A stretch of 14,686 bases of DNA. Origin: Lachnospiraceae bacterium. Its GTDB lineage: Bacteria > Bacillota > Clostridia > Lachnospirales > Lachnospiraceae. Under the pieces are notes generated by a model, which was given only the letters and a program-made list of their open reading frames with translations, was not told the origin of the DNA and did no database searches. A program made the translations under genes and the position numbers. Of the stretch, positions 7,040 to 14,681 are shown piece by piece. The DNA lies in contig CAAFXE010000354.1 of the NCBI GenBank assembly GCA_900766915.1, positions 1 to 14,686 on the forward strand, read 5' to 3'. Every line of letters begins with the position of its first letter. Position 1 is the stretch's first letter.

Positions 7040-7073
7040 TTTGTAAAAAAATGATATTATGACAAGAAATTTC

Positions 7074-7110
7074 TGTGCAATATTGTGCAAAACTTATGCA
7101 AATTTGCACA
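7074..7110. promoter_or_regulatory. Repeated TGTGCAA boxes and palindrome upstream of uvrC
   Basis: TGTGCAA occurs at 7074-7080 and 7084-7090, exactly 10 bases apart, and inverted as TTGCACA at 7104-7110. A perfect 12-bp palindrome TGCAAATTTGCA lies at 7097-7108. The cluster ends 7 bases before the uvrC -35 box, a typical place for an activator or repressor. No known regulator is identified; it does not match the Firmicutes LexA/DinR box. Confidence 0.4.
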
Positions 7111-7117
7111 TCTTTCA

Positions 7118-7146
7118 TTTACAAACGGGTGCTGTGGGAGTATACT
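7118..7146 (+). promoter_or_regulatory. Promoter of uvrC-malQ
   Basis: TTTACA (7118-7123), a 17-base spacer and TATACT (7141-7146) give 5 of 6 matches in each box. The predicted start, near 7153, leaves a leader of about 35 bases. Confidence 0.75.
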
Positions 7147-7187
7147 GACATAAGAGCTTAACGTGAGAAAATCATTGGAGAGTGCAG

Positions 7188-9056
7188 ATGTTTGACATTC
7201 AGGAAGAATTAAAAAAACTGCCTGGAAAGCCGGGAGTTTATCTGATGCATGACGAAAAGGATGAGATCATCTACGTGGGAAAGGCTATTTCCCTGAAAAA
7301 CCGTGTGCGCCAGTATTTTCAGAGCAGTCGCAATAAGGGACCGAAAATCGAGCAGATGGTGACAAAAATTGCACGATTTGAATACATTGTGACAGATTCG
7401 GAGCTGGAAGCGCTTGTTTTAGAGTGCAATCTCATCAAAGAACACAGGCCAAAATACAACACCATGCTGATGGATGACAAGACCTATCCTTATATCAAGG
7501 TGACTGTCCGGGAGGCCTATCCGAGAGTTTTGTTTTCCAGACAGATGAAAAAGGATAAGTCCAGATACTACGGTCCCTATACCAGTGCAGGAGCGGTCAA
7601 AGATACCATTGAGCTGATCCGCAAGATTTATAAGATCCGTACCTGTAACCGGAATCTTCCAAAGGACATAGGAAAGGAACGACCGTGTCTTAACTATCAT
7701 ATCAAACAGTGTGATGCACCCTGCCAGGGTTATATCAGTGAGGAAGTCTACGGGGTAAAGATCCGGAAGGTAACGGAGTTTTTAAATGGAAATTTTGATC
7801 CTGTACTGAAAGAACTGGAAGAAAAAATGATGGAAGCTTCGGAAAACATGGAATTTGAGCAGGCCATCGAATACCGGGAACTCATTGGAAGCGTGAAGCA
7901 GATTGCTCAAAAACAAAAAATTTCCAACAGTGACGGTGAAGACAAAGATATTATCGCCATGGCTGCCGATGGAGAGGATGCTGTTGTTCAGGTGTTCTTT
8001 GTAAGGGAAGGAAGGCTCATCGGACGGGATCATTTTTATCTGAGGATCGCACCCCAGGAAAAGACTTCGGAGGTTTTGGGAAGCTTTGTAAAGCAGTTTT
8101 ATGCCGGAACGCCTTTTATTCCCAGAGAGCTGATGCTGCAGACCGAGATTGAGGATATGGAGGTCATCAGTCAGTGGCTCAGTGGCAAGAAGGGGCAGAA
8201 AGTCTATCTTCGGGTTCCTAAGATCGGAACCAAGGAAAAGCTGGTGGAGCTGGCAGCAAAAAATGCACATCTGGTGCTTAGCCAGGATAAGGAAAAAATC
8301 AAGCGGGAGGAAGGAAGAACCATCGGTGCTGCCAAAGAGATCGCAGCGCTTCTCGATATTCCTCACATTTACCGGATGGAGGCCTTTGACATTTCCAATA
8401 TCAGCGGATTTGAAAATGTAGGGTCTATGGTAGTTTATGAGCGTGGAAAACCGAAGCGAAGCGACTACCGGAAGTTTAAGATCAAAGGGGTGCAGGGACC
8501 GGATGATTATGCCTGCATGGAGGAAGTCTTAAAGAGAAGATTTACCCATGGCATGAAAGAACAGGAAAATGAGGATTTGGGCGGTTTCGCAAAATTTCCG
8601 GATCTCATTTTGATGGATGGTGGAAAAGGACAGGTCAATGTAGCCTTGAAGGTATTGGAGGAACTGGGACTTTCGATTCCTGTCTGCGGTATGGTCAAGG
8701 ATGATAAGCACAGGACCAGAGGCCTTTATTTCCAAAACCGGGAAATTCCCATTGACAGAGGAAGCGAAGGTTTCCGCCTGATTACAAGAATCCAGGATGA
8801 AGCTCATCGCTTTGCCATTGAATATCATAGAAGCCTGCGTACAAAAGAGCAGGTGCATTCCATATTGGATGACATTGAAGGAATCGGACCTGCAAGGAGA
8901 AAAGCATTAATGAAAGCTTTTCCATCCCTGGAGGAGATAAAGTCGGCAGATGTGGAAGCATTAGCCGGGGTACCTGCCATGAACAGGGCTGCCGCAGAAA
9001 AAGTATATTATTTTTTTCATAAAAAGAACGACACAGACGAGGGAGGAAAACAATGA
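7188..9056 (+). CDS. uvrC: Excinuclease ABC subunit C (UvrC)
   Basis: 622 residues, normal length. UvrC makes the 3' and 5' incisions around UvrAB-marked DNA lesions. The GIY-YIG nuclease domain is at about 12-90 (GVY 16-18, YVG 29-31). Four cysteines (C153, C167, C175, C179) match the arrangement reported to hold a [4Fe-4S] cluster in E. coli UvrC. The UvrB-binding UVR motif is near 222-236. The RNase H-like 5' nuclease has the expected D401 (FDISNISG), D477 (LMDGGKG) and H540 (DEAHRFA). Tandem helix-hairpin-helix motifs lie at about 563-608 (GIGPARRKAL). I chose ATG 7188 because GGAGA (7177-7181) is 6 bases upstream; the GTG at 7182 would leave no spacing. It overlaps malQ by 4 bases (ATGA). 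Confidence 0.97.
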   Translation: MFDIQEELKKLPGKPGVYLMHDEKDEIIYVGKAISLKNRVRQYFQSSRNKGPKIEQMVTKIARFEYIVTDSELEALVLECNLIKEHRPKYNTMLMDDKTYPYIKVTVREAYPRVLFSRQMKKDKSRYYGPYTSAGAVKDTIELIRKIYKIRTCNRNLPKDIGKERPCLNYHIKQCDAPCQGYISEEVYGVKIRKVTEFLNGNFDPVLKELEEKMMEASENMEFEQAIEYRELIGSVKQIAQKQKISNSDGEDKDIIAMAADGEDAVVQVFFVREGRLIGRDHFYLRIAPQEKTSEVLGSFVKQFYAGTPFIPRELMLQTEIEDMEVISQWLSGKKGQKVYLRVPKIGTKEKLVELAAKNAHLVLSQDKEKIKREEGRTIGAAKEIAALLDIPHIYRMEAFDISNISGFENVGSMVVYERGKPKRSDYRKFKIKGVQGPDDYACMEEVLKRRFTHGMKEQENEDLGGFAKFPDLILMDGGKGQVNVALKVLEELGLSIPVCGMVKDDKHRTRGLYFQNREIPIDRGSEGFRLITRIQDEAHRFAIEYHRSLRTKEQVHSILDDIEGIGPARRKALMKAFPSLEEIKSADVEALAGVPAMNRAAAEKVYYFFHKKNDTDEGGKQ

Positions 9057-10576
9057 ATCGATCAGCAGGTATTTTATTACCAATCTCAAGCTTACCATCC
9101 AAATACGGGATCGGAAGCTTCTCAAAGAGTGCCTATGAATTTGTAGACTGGCTTAAGGAAGCAGGACAGAGCTACTGGCAGATTCTGCCTTTAGTACCTA
9201 CCAGCTATGGGGACTCGCCGTATCAATCCTTTTCTACTTTTGCGGGAAACCCTTATTTTATTGATCTGGATGCTTTGATTGAGGAGGGAGTTCTGACTCA
9301 GGAGGAAGTAGACAGTGCGGATTTTGGAAACAAAGAAGACGATATCGATTATGAGAAGCTGTATAAAAATCGTTATCCGCTGCTTCGGAAAGCCTATGAA
9401 CGCAGTGACATCAGTAAAAATCCGGACTACTGCCGTTTTATGGAGGAAAACGGATGGTGGCTTAAGGATTATGCCCTGTTTATGGCAGTGAAGGGCCGCT
9501 TTGACGGAGTAGCCTGGACCGAATGGGCAGAGGATATTAAGCTGCGCTATGGTTATGCAATGGAATATTATCGCAGGGAACTGTATTTTGATATTGAGTT
9601 TCACCAGTACCTGCAGTTTACGTTCTATAAACAGTGGATGAAATTAAAGGCTTATGCAAACAGCAAGGGCGTACTTATTATTGGAGACATCCCGATTTAT
9701 GTGGCTATGGACAGTGCAGATACCTGGGCAAATCCGGAAATGTTCCAGTTAGACCGCAACAATGTGCCTCTGGCAGTGGCAGGCTGCCCGCCGGACGGAT
9801 TTTCTGCAACAGGACAGCTTTGGGGAAATCCATTATATCGCTGGGATTATCATGAAAGAACAGGATTTGACTGGTGGATGAAGCGTCTTTCTTACTGCTT
9901 TAAAATGTATGACGTGGTAAGGATCGACCATTTCCGTGGCTTTGATGAATATTACTCCATTCCATACGGAGCAGAAACTGCCGTTGACGGCCATTGGGAA
10001 AAGGGCCCCGGTATGGCACTTTTTGGAAGAATGCGTCAGGTGCTGGGAGAAAGAGAAGTGGTCGCAGAGGATCTTGGTTACATGACAGACAGTGTGCGCC
10101 GTCTTGTAAAGGACAGCGGATTCCCGAATATGAAGGTGCTGGAATTTGCTTTCGATTCCAGAGATACGGGAAGTGCCAGTGATTATCTGCCCCATAACTA
10201 TACAGAAAATTGTGTGGCATATACAGGAACTCATGACAATGAGACGATTATCGGCTGGTTTAAATCCATTACAAAAGAAGAACAGAATATGGCAAGGGAG
10301 TATTTGTGCGATGATAAGAGTGCATTGAAAGATCTTCATTGGCCTATGATCTCCATGATCATGAGAAGCCGTGCCAATCTGTGCGTGATTCCGATGCAGG
10401 ATTATCTGGGGCTTGGAAATGAAGCACGAATGAATCAACCATCCACGGTAGGAAAGAACTGGAAATGGAGAGCAGCCAGATCTCAGTTCTCAGAGGAATT
10501 AAAGGAAAGAATCAGAAAAACTACGAGAATTTATGGACGTTTGAACTGGCAGTGGGACCATAAACTGGATGCATAA
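9053..10576 (+). CDS. malQ: 4-alpha-glucanotransferase (amylomaltase)
   Basis: 507 residues, a complete GH77 enzyme of the short Gram-positive type. It transfers alpha-1,4-glucan segments between maltodextrins, releasing glucose and longer chains for phosphorylase. The N-terminal MNRSAGILLPISSLPS and the SPYQSFSTFAGN segment (55-66) are family hallmarks. The catalytic set is visible: nucleophile D292 in RIDHFRG, acid/base E339 in AEDLG, and D395 in THDNET. It is cytosolic, with no signal peptide. It starts inside the uvrC stop (ATGA overlap), with GAGGAAA just upstream, so it is co-translated with uvrC. No terminator separates it from hprK, so some readthrough into hprK and the glucokinase gene is plausible and fits a shared role in glucose supply. 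Confidence 0.97.
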   Translation: MNRSAGILLPISSLPSKYGIGSFSKSAYEFVDWLKEAGQSYWQILPLVPTSYGDSPYQSFSTFAGNPYFIDLDALIEEGVLTQEEVDSADFGNKEDDIDYEKLYKNRYPLLRKAYERSDISKNPDYCRFMEENGWWLKDYALFMAVKGRFDGVAWTEWAEDIKLRYGYAMEYYRRELYFDIEFHQYLQFTFYKQWMKLKAYANSKGVLIIGDIPIYVAMDSADTWANPEMFQLDRNNVPLAVAGCPPDGFSATGQLWGNPLYRWDYHERTGFDWWMKRLSYCFKMYDVVRIDHFRGFDEYYSIPYGAETAVDGHWEKGPGMALFGRMRQVLGEREVVAEDLGYMTDSVRRLVKDSGFPNMKVLEFAFDSRDTGSASDYLPHNYTENCVAYTGTHDNETIIGWFKSITKEEQNMAREYLCDDKSALKDLHWPMISMIMRSRANLCVIPMQDYLGLGNEARMNQPSTVGKNWKWRAARSQFSEELKERIRKTTRIYGRLNWQWDHKLDA

Positions 10577-10588
10577 TTTTTGAAGGTA

Positions 10589-10597
10589 TGTTATACT
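10589..10597 (+). promoter_or_regulatory. Extended -10 promoter ahead of hprK
   Basis: TATACT (10592-10597) is preceded by TGT, giving an extended -10. No good -35 is present 17 bases upstream. Transcription would start near 10604, about 24 bases before the hprK ATG, giving an internal promoter between malQ and hprK. Confidence 0.5.
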
Positions 10598-10627
10598 TAG
10601 ATATATCTATTGGAAAAGGAGACGATT

Positions 10628-11569
10628 ATGCAGTCAATTGAATTAACAGCACTGGTAGAAAGAATCGGTCTCAAGAACCTGACACCGGAAGTTGATATGA
10701 CGGATATTAAGATAACCACATCCAATATTAACAGACCGGCATTACAGATGGCAGGCTATTTTGATCATTTTGCTTCTGACAGGGTGCAGATCATCGGGTA
10801 TGTTGAGTATACTTATTTAAAACATCTGACAAGGGAACAGAAACTTCCTGTTTATGAAAAATTCTTATCCAGCGAGATCCCTTGTGTTATTTTCTCGTCC
10901 AGAACAGAACCGGATGAAGATTTTCTGGAGCTGGCGCTCAAATATAAAAAGCCGTTGCTTGCTTCAGATCAGGAAACATCACCATTTATGGCGGAAATCA
11001 TCCGGGTATTGACCGGTATGCTGGCCCCGTGCGTGTCCATTCACGGAGTTTTAGTGGACGTATACGGCGAAGGCGTGCTTCTGATGGGTGAAAGCGGTAT
11101 CGGAAAAAGTGAAGCAGCACTGGAGCTTGTAAAACGTGGTCACCGACTGGTTACCGATGATGTGGTGGAGATCCGTAAGGTTGATGAGGAAACACTCATT
11201 GGACGTTCTCCGGCTATTACCCGTCATTTTATTGAGCTTCGCGGTATCGGTATTGTAGACGTGAAGGAGCTGTTCGGTGTGTCCAGTATCAGAGAATCCA
11301 AGCAGATCGATATGGTGATCCGTTTGGAAGAGTGGGACAAGGATAAGGAATATGACCGGCTTGGACTCACAGAAGAATATACAGAATTCTTAGGTACAAA
11401 AGTTGTATGTCATTCCCTGCCCATCAGACCGGGACGTAATCTGGCAGTGATCGTGGAAACAGCAGCGGCTAACAACCGTCAGAAGAAGCTGGGTTACAAT
11501 GCGGCAAAGGAATTATACAGAAGAGTACAGGAAAGTATTGCAGGAAAAGGAAAGGGAACATTATCATGA
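10628..11569 (+). CDS. hprK: HPr kinase/phosphorylase
   Basis: 313 residues, normal length. HprK/P phosphorylates HPr at Ser46 when ATP and fructose-1,6-bisphosphate are high, and reverses this with phosphate. Ser46-P HPr then drives CcpA-mediated catabolite repression. The N-terminal domain covers about 1-130. The C-terminal kinase domain has P-loop GESGIGKS (154-161), H139 just before it, TDDVVEI (176-182), the family signature IELRGIGIVDV (202-212) and the C-terminal PIRPGRNLAVIVETAA segment (265-280). AGGAG at 10617-10621 sits 6 bases before this ATG; an in-frame TTG at 10610 precedes that ribosome site and is rejected. It overlaps the glucokinase gene by 4 bases. Confidence 0.97.
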   Translation: MQSIELTALVERIGLKNLTPEVDMTDIKITTSNINRPALQMAGYFDHFASDRVQIIGYVEYTYLKHLTREQKLPVYEKFLSSEIPCVIFSSRTEPDEDFLELALKYKKPLLASDQETSPFMAEIIRVLTGMLAPCVSIHGVLVDVYGEGVLLMGESGIGKSEAALELVKRGHRLVTDDVVEIRKVDEETLIGRSPAITRHFIELRGIGIVDVKELFGVSSIRESKQIDMVIRLEEWDKDKEYDRLGLTEEYTEFLGTKVVCHSLPIRPGRNLAVIVETAAANNRQKKLGYNAAKELYRRVQESIAGKGKGTLS

Positions 11570-12498
11570 AAAAGTACGTATTTGGAGTAGATGTAGGCGG
11601 AACAACTGTAAAAATGGGTCTGTTCAATGTTGAGGGAGAAGTTTTAGACAAATGGGAGATCAAGACCCGTATTGAAAATGGCGGAGAAGCTATTCTTCCT
11701 GATATTGCAGAGTCTGCAAAAGCAAAATTAGAAGAAAGAGGAATTTCCACAGACGAAGTAGAAGGTATCGGTATCGGTATTCCGGGACCGATCGACGATG
11801 AAGGTGTAGTGCCACATACTGCAAACCTTGGCTGGGGACGTAAGGAAGTATCCAGAGAATTATCAGAGCTGACAGGCTGGAACTGCAAAGGCGGTAACGA
11901 TGCAAACGTAGCAGCACTTGGAGAAATGTGGAAAGGCGGCGCAGCCGGATATAAAAACGTTGTTATGGTTACACTGGGAACAGGTGTTGGCGGCGGAATC
12001 ATCCTTGACGGAAAAATTCTTGCAGGCTCTAACGGTGCCGGCGGTGAAATTGGACATCTTCATGTAGATGATTACATTACAGGCCACTGCGGCTGTGGCA
12101 ACCAGGGCTGCTTAGAGCAGGTAGCATCTGCAACCGGTATTGTATATCTTGCATACCAGGCTCTTTCCGCAAGTGATAAGCCATCCGTACTCCGTGATGG
12201 AGAGGTGACTGCAAAGACTGTATTTGATGCAGTGAAGGCAGATGACGAGCTTGCAAAAGAAATCGCAGAACGTTTTGGAAAATATCTGGGAACTGCACTT
12301 GCAAACATCTGTGCAGTGGTAGATCCACAGGCCATTGTTATCGGCGGCGGTGTATCCAAAGCCGGACCAATTCTTCTGGAATATGTTGAAAAGTACTATC
12401 AGAAATACTGCTTTAAATCATGCAGGAACGTAAAATTTGCACTTGCAACTCTTGGAAATGATGCAGGAATTTACGGAAGTGCAAAATTAGTTTTATAA
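11566..12498 (+). CDS. glcK: ROK-family glucokinase
   Basis: 310 residues. The N-terminal DVGGTTVKMG (9-18) is the phosphate-binding loop of the ASKHA fold. NDAN (111-114) supplies the catalytic D112. EIGH (161-164) plus CGCGNQGC (175-182; C175, C177, C182) form the ROK zinc site. The GIPGP segment (71-75) and the C-terminal GGGVSKAG are further family marks. It phosphorylates intracellular glucose to glucose-6-phosphate with ATP. It lacks the N-terminal DNA-binding domain of ROK repressors, so it is a kinase. It starts within the hprK stop (ATGA). Pairing with HprK/P and nearby malQ suggests a set handling glucose freed from maltodextrins. Strict substrate (glucose rather than another hexose) is inferred from context. 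Confidence 0.93.
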   Translation: MKKYVFGVDVGGTTVKMGLFNVEGEVLDKWEIKTRIENGGEAILPDIAESAKAKLEERGISTDEVEGIGIGIPGPIDDEGVVPHTANLGWGRKEVSRELSELTGWNCKGGNDANVAALGEMWKGGAAGYKNVVMVTLGTGVGGGIILDGKILAGSNGAGGEIGHLHVDDYITGHCGCGNQGCLEQVASATGIVYLAYQALSASDKPSVLRDGEVTAKTVFDAVKADDELAKEIAERFGKYLGTALANICAVVDPQAIVIGGGVSKAGPILLEYVEKYYQKYCFKSCRNVKFALATLGNDAGIYGSAKLVL

Positions 12499-12516
12499 TA
12501 AAGGAGATTTCAATCT

Positions 12517-13092
12517 ATGAAAAAAATCGTTGCTTTCATGCTTGTAGCCGCAATGCTGCTGAGTGTAACAGCCTGCGGGGGAAAGGCAAACACGGAAACA
12601 ACAAAGGATGACACGGAAGGCAAGACCTGTGTTGACATTTTAAATGATGTATGGGCCGCTTTTCCGAAGAATAAGCAGTTTGCTGTCTCAGGAGGAGATT
12701 ACGATCACATGGTGGACGGTGCTGCCGGTGCCGTGGATGTGACAAACGTAGAAGTTCTGGATGGCTTTCTGGGATTTCCGGCTGACAGTGCAGGAATGAT
12801 TGATGAAGGTGCATGTCTGATGCACATGATGAATCAGAATACCTTTACCGCAGCGGTATATCATGTAACAGCTGCAGACGATGTACAGACAGTAGCAGAT
12901 GCAGTTAAAGAAAATATTCTGAATCGTCAGTGGATGTGCGGATTCCCTGATGATCTGGTCGTTTATCAAGTGGGAGAAAATTTTCTGGCAGCTGCTTTCG
13001 GAAAGGAAGACAATATCGATGAGTTCGAGGATCGTCTCCAGGAAGTCTTTGGCAGTGCAGTTCTTCTTTATGATGAAGATTTGAATTTCTAA
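12517..13092 (+). CDS. DUF4358-like lipoprotein
   Basis: 191 residues. A clear lipoprotein signal: MKK, a hydrophobic core (4-16), lipobox VTAC with the lipidated C20, then GG and an acidic/Thr-rich linker (22-35). The remainder is an acidic exported domain with repeated predicted alpha/beta segments. The pattern of a small Ala/Asp-rich lipoprotein beside an MBOAT gene fits DUF4358 proteins of Lachnospiraceae, though I name the family from recollection. It should sit on the outer face of the membrane. AAGGAG (12501-12506) lies 10 bases before the ATG. It follows the glucokinase gene by 18 bases and precedes the MBOAT gene by 20, so all are probably co-transcribed. A role in surface polymer O-acylation is inferred from the neighbour only. 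Confidence 0.8.
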   Translation: MKKIVAFMLVAAMLLSVTACGGKANTETTKDDTEGKTCVDILNDVWAAFPKNKQFAVSGGDYDHMVDGAAGAVDVTNVEVLDGFLGFPADSAGMIDEGACLMHMMNQNTFTAAVYHVTAADDVQTVADAVKENILNRQWMCGFPDDLVVYQVGENFLAAAFGKEDNIDEFEDRLQEVFGSAVLLYDEDLNF

Positions 13093-13112
13093 CAAATTGA
13101 ACAGGGGACGTT

Positions 13113-14513
13113 ATGTTATTTTCAAGCATTTCATTTTTGTATTATTTCTTACCATGTGTGCTGATCTTGTACCATATTGTTCCGAAAAGATTAAAAAATA
13201 AGGCTCTCCTTTTGGCGAGCCTTGTTTTTTATGCATGGGGAGAACCAAAGTACGTCTTTTTGATGCTGTTTTTAATCCTGTTTAGTTACGTTTTTGGTCT
13301 GCTTATTGAAAAACACAGACAGGATCCATGGGGCAAACGATATCTGTCCCTGTCAGTTACCATCAGTCTGGGGACCCTTGGAATCTTTAAATACACGGAT
13401 TTCTTTTTGGAAACCTTTGGTACAGTGACAGGTCTGAAGATTCCGCCGGCTAATATTGCCCTGCCCATCGGCATCAGCTTTTATACTTTTCAGCTGTTAA
13501 GCTATACGGTGGATGTATATCGGGGAAATGTTTCTGCACAGAAAAGTATTGTGTCTCTGGGCACCTATGTTTCCATGTTTCCCCAGCTGATTGCAGGACC
13601 TGTTGTACGGTATTCAGATATTGAAAAACAGCTGCGGGAGCGAGTGCAAAGCTATGAAAAGACCTTGGACGGCATCCAGAGATTTCTCATAGGTTTAGGA
13701 AAAAAGATTCTGATTTCCAATGCCTTGGGGGAGCTTTGTGAAATTTTCCGTGTTTCCGGGGAAAAGTCTGTGGTATTTTTCTGGGTATATGCCATCAGCT
13801 TTACACTGCAGATATACTTTGACTTTTCCGGTTACAGCGACATGGCTATCGGACTTGGGAAAATATTTGGTTTTGACTTTCTGGAAAACTTTAACTACCC
13901 TTACATTTCTGCCAGCATTACGGAGTTCTGGCGCCGCTGGCATATGTCTTTGGGAAGCTGGTTTAGGGACTATGTCTATATCCCATTGGGCGGAAACAGA
14001 GTATCCAGACCAAGGTGGTATTTGAATATATTTGTTGTATGGTTTTTGACCGGTCTCTGGCATGGGGCGGCGCTTCAGTTTATCCTTTGGGGGCTCATGT
14101 TTGGCGTACTTTTGGTGATTGAGAAACAATGGCTGTTAGAGAAGTTATCCAAAGCAAAGATCTGGAACCATATCTATGTCATGCTTCTGGTAATCATCAG
14201 CTTTGTAATCTTTAATGCTAAAGATTTGGGGCAGGCATTTTCCGATCTTCAGGGAATGTTTGGACTTAGAGGGCTTCCTTTCATGAGTGCAGAATGTGCC
14301 TATTATTTGAGAAGTTACCTCGTACTCTTTGCTGCTGCAATTTTGGGGGCAACACCTCTGGTCAGAAATTTGGGTGTTCGATTTTCTGGCACCGGCCTTG
14401 GCAGGAAGATTATGCCAGTGCTCAGACCGGTGATGCTGGTTGCCCTTTTGGCAGTATGCACAGCTTATCTGATCGACAGTTCCTTTAATCCGTTTTTGTA
14501 TTTCAGGTTTTAA
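13113..14513 (+). CDS. MBOAT-family O-acyltransferase (AlgI/DltB-like)
   Basis: 466 residues with about ten hydrophobic segments, full length for AlgI/DltB-type proteins. The start MLFSSISFLYYFLP and the KALLLASLVFYAWGEPKY segment (30-47) are typical. Signature residues are in the cytoplasmic/active-site region: EFWRRWHMSLGSWFRDYVY (271-289, H277) and LWHGAALQFILWG (315-327), with H317 the expected catalytic histidine. Such proteins pass acyl groups, usually acetyl, across the membrane onto polysaccharides, peptidoglycan or teichoic acids. Normally an extracytoplasmic partner (AlgJ/AlgX/DHHW or DltD type) completes transfer; none is seen before the window ends. The ribosome site (GGGGA, 13105-13109) is mediocre. 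A strong terminator-like hairpin lies within codons 27-40. Confidence 0.93.
   Translation: MLFSSISFLYYFLPCVLILYHIVPKRLKNKALLLASLVFYAWGEPKYVFLMLFLILFSYVFGLLIEKHRQDPWGKRYLSLSVTISLGTLGIFKYTDFFLETFGTVTGLKIPPANIALPIGISFYTFQLLSYTVDVYRGNVSAQKSIVSLGTYVSMFPQLIAGPVVRYSDIEKQLRERVQSYEKTLDGIQRFLIGLGKKILISNALGELCEIFRVSGEKSVVFFWVYAISFTLQIYFDFSGYSDMAIGLGKIFGFDFLENFNYPYISASITEFWRRWHMSLGSWFRDYVYIPLGGNRVSRPRWYLNIFVVWFLTGLWHGAALQFILWGLMFGVLLVIEKQWLLEKLSKAKIWNHIYVMLLVIISFVIFNAKDLGQAFSDLQGMFGLRGLPFMSAECAYYLRSYLVLFAAAILGATPLVRNLGVRFSGTGLGRKIMPVLRPVMLVALLAVCTAYLIDSSFNPFLYFRF
13192..13231 (+). terminator. Terminator-like hairpin inside the MBOAT coding sequence
   Basis: TAAAAAATAAGGCTC (13192-13206) pairs with GAGCCTTGTTTTTTA (13217-13231) along 15 positions with one T-G wobble. 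Two more C-G pairs (13208-13209 with 13214-13215) close a TTTT loop. AAGGCTC/GAGCCTT followed by G and six Ts is a textbook intrinsic terminator shape in both directions. It lies 79 bases into the gene, so ribosomes would normally cover it. Function is unproven. Confidence 0.5.
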
Positions 14514-14550
14514 GGGCACTTTAGGTCACTAATTGATTCATCATTTTCTT

Positions 14551-14681
14551 TCAAGGGACGCCTGTGGCAGCCTCTATCCGTGCCCCGCAGGCGTCGGGGG
14601 CTCCAACTAATCTAAGAACATCTAATCACTCGCAGGAGAGCCTGCTTCGCGAAGATGTTCTAAGATGGATTTTCCGCCCCC
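14551..14681 (+). repeat. Structured repeat element, copy B
   Basis: It lies 37 bases after the MBOAT stop. Domain 1 is a perfect 8-bp hairpin, GACGCCTG (14557-14564) with CAGGCGTC (14588-14595). Immediately after, GGGGGC (14596-14601) can pair with GCCCCC (14676-14681), enclosing domain 2. Domain 2 is a 14-position stem (14610-14623 with 14653-14666, one mismatch) around a GCAGG/CCTGC hairpin. Its 25-nt core (14627-14651) is identical, inverted, to 24-48. TGGATTTT (14666-14673) matches 1-8. It may also end the MBOAT transcript, though the T-run is only four. It is not recognised as a named family. Confidence 0.75.

Noticed and set aside
7074..7110. LexA/DinR SOS box upstream of uvrC
   Set aside because: The sequence does not match the Firmicutes CGAAC-N4-GTTCG type box; the palindrome here is TGCAAATTTGCA.
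7182..7187. GTG start at 7182 for uvrC
   Set aside because: The GGAGA ribosome site ends at 7181, leaving no spacing; ATG 7188 fits.
10610..10627. TTG start at 10610 for hprK
   Set aside because: It includes the evident AGGAG ribosome site within the coding region; ATG 10628 has ideal spacing.
14514..14550. Small gene or tRNA between the MBOAT gene and the repeat
   Set aside because: Only 37 A/T-rich bases with no start/ribosome-site pair and no cloverleaf.
14596..14681. Integron attC site, because of the long imperfect hairpin with a CAAC box
   Set aside because: There is a CAACTAA on one side but no matching GTTRRRY at the other end, and no integrase or gene-cassette pattern.
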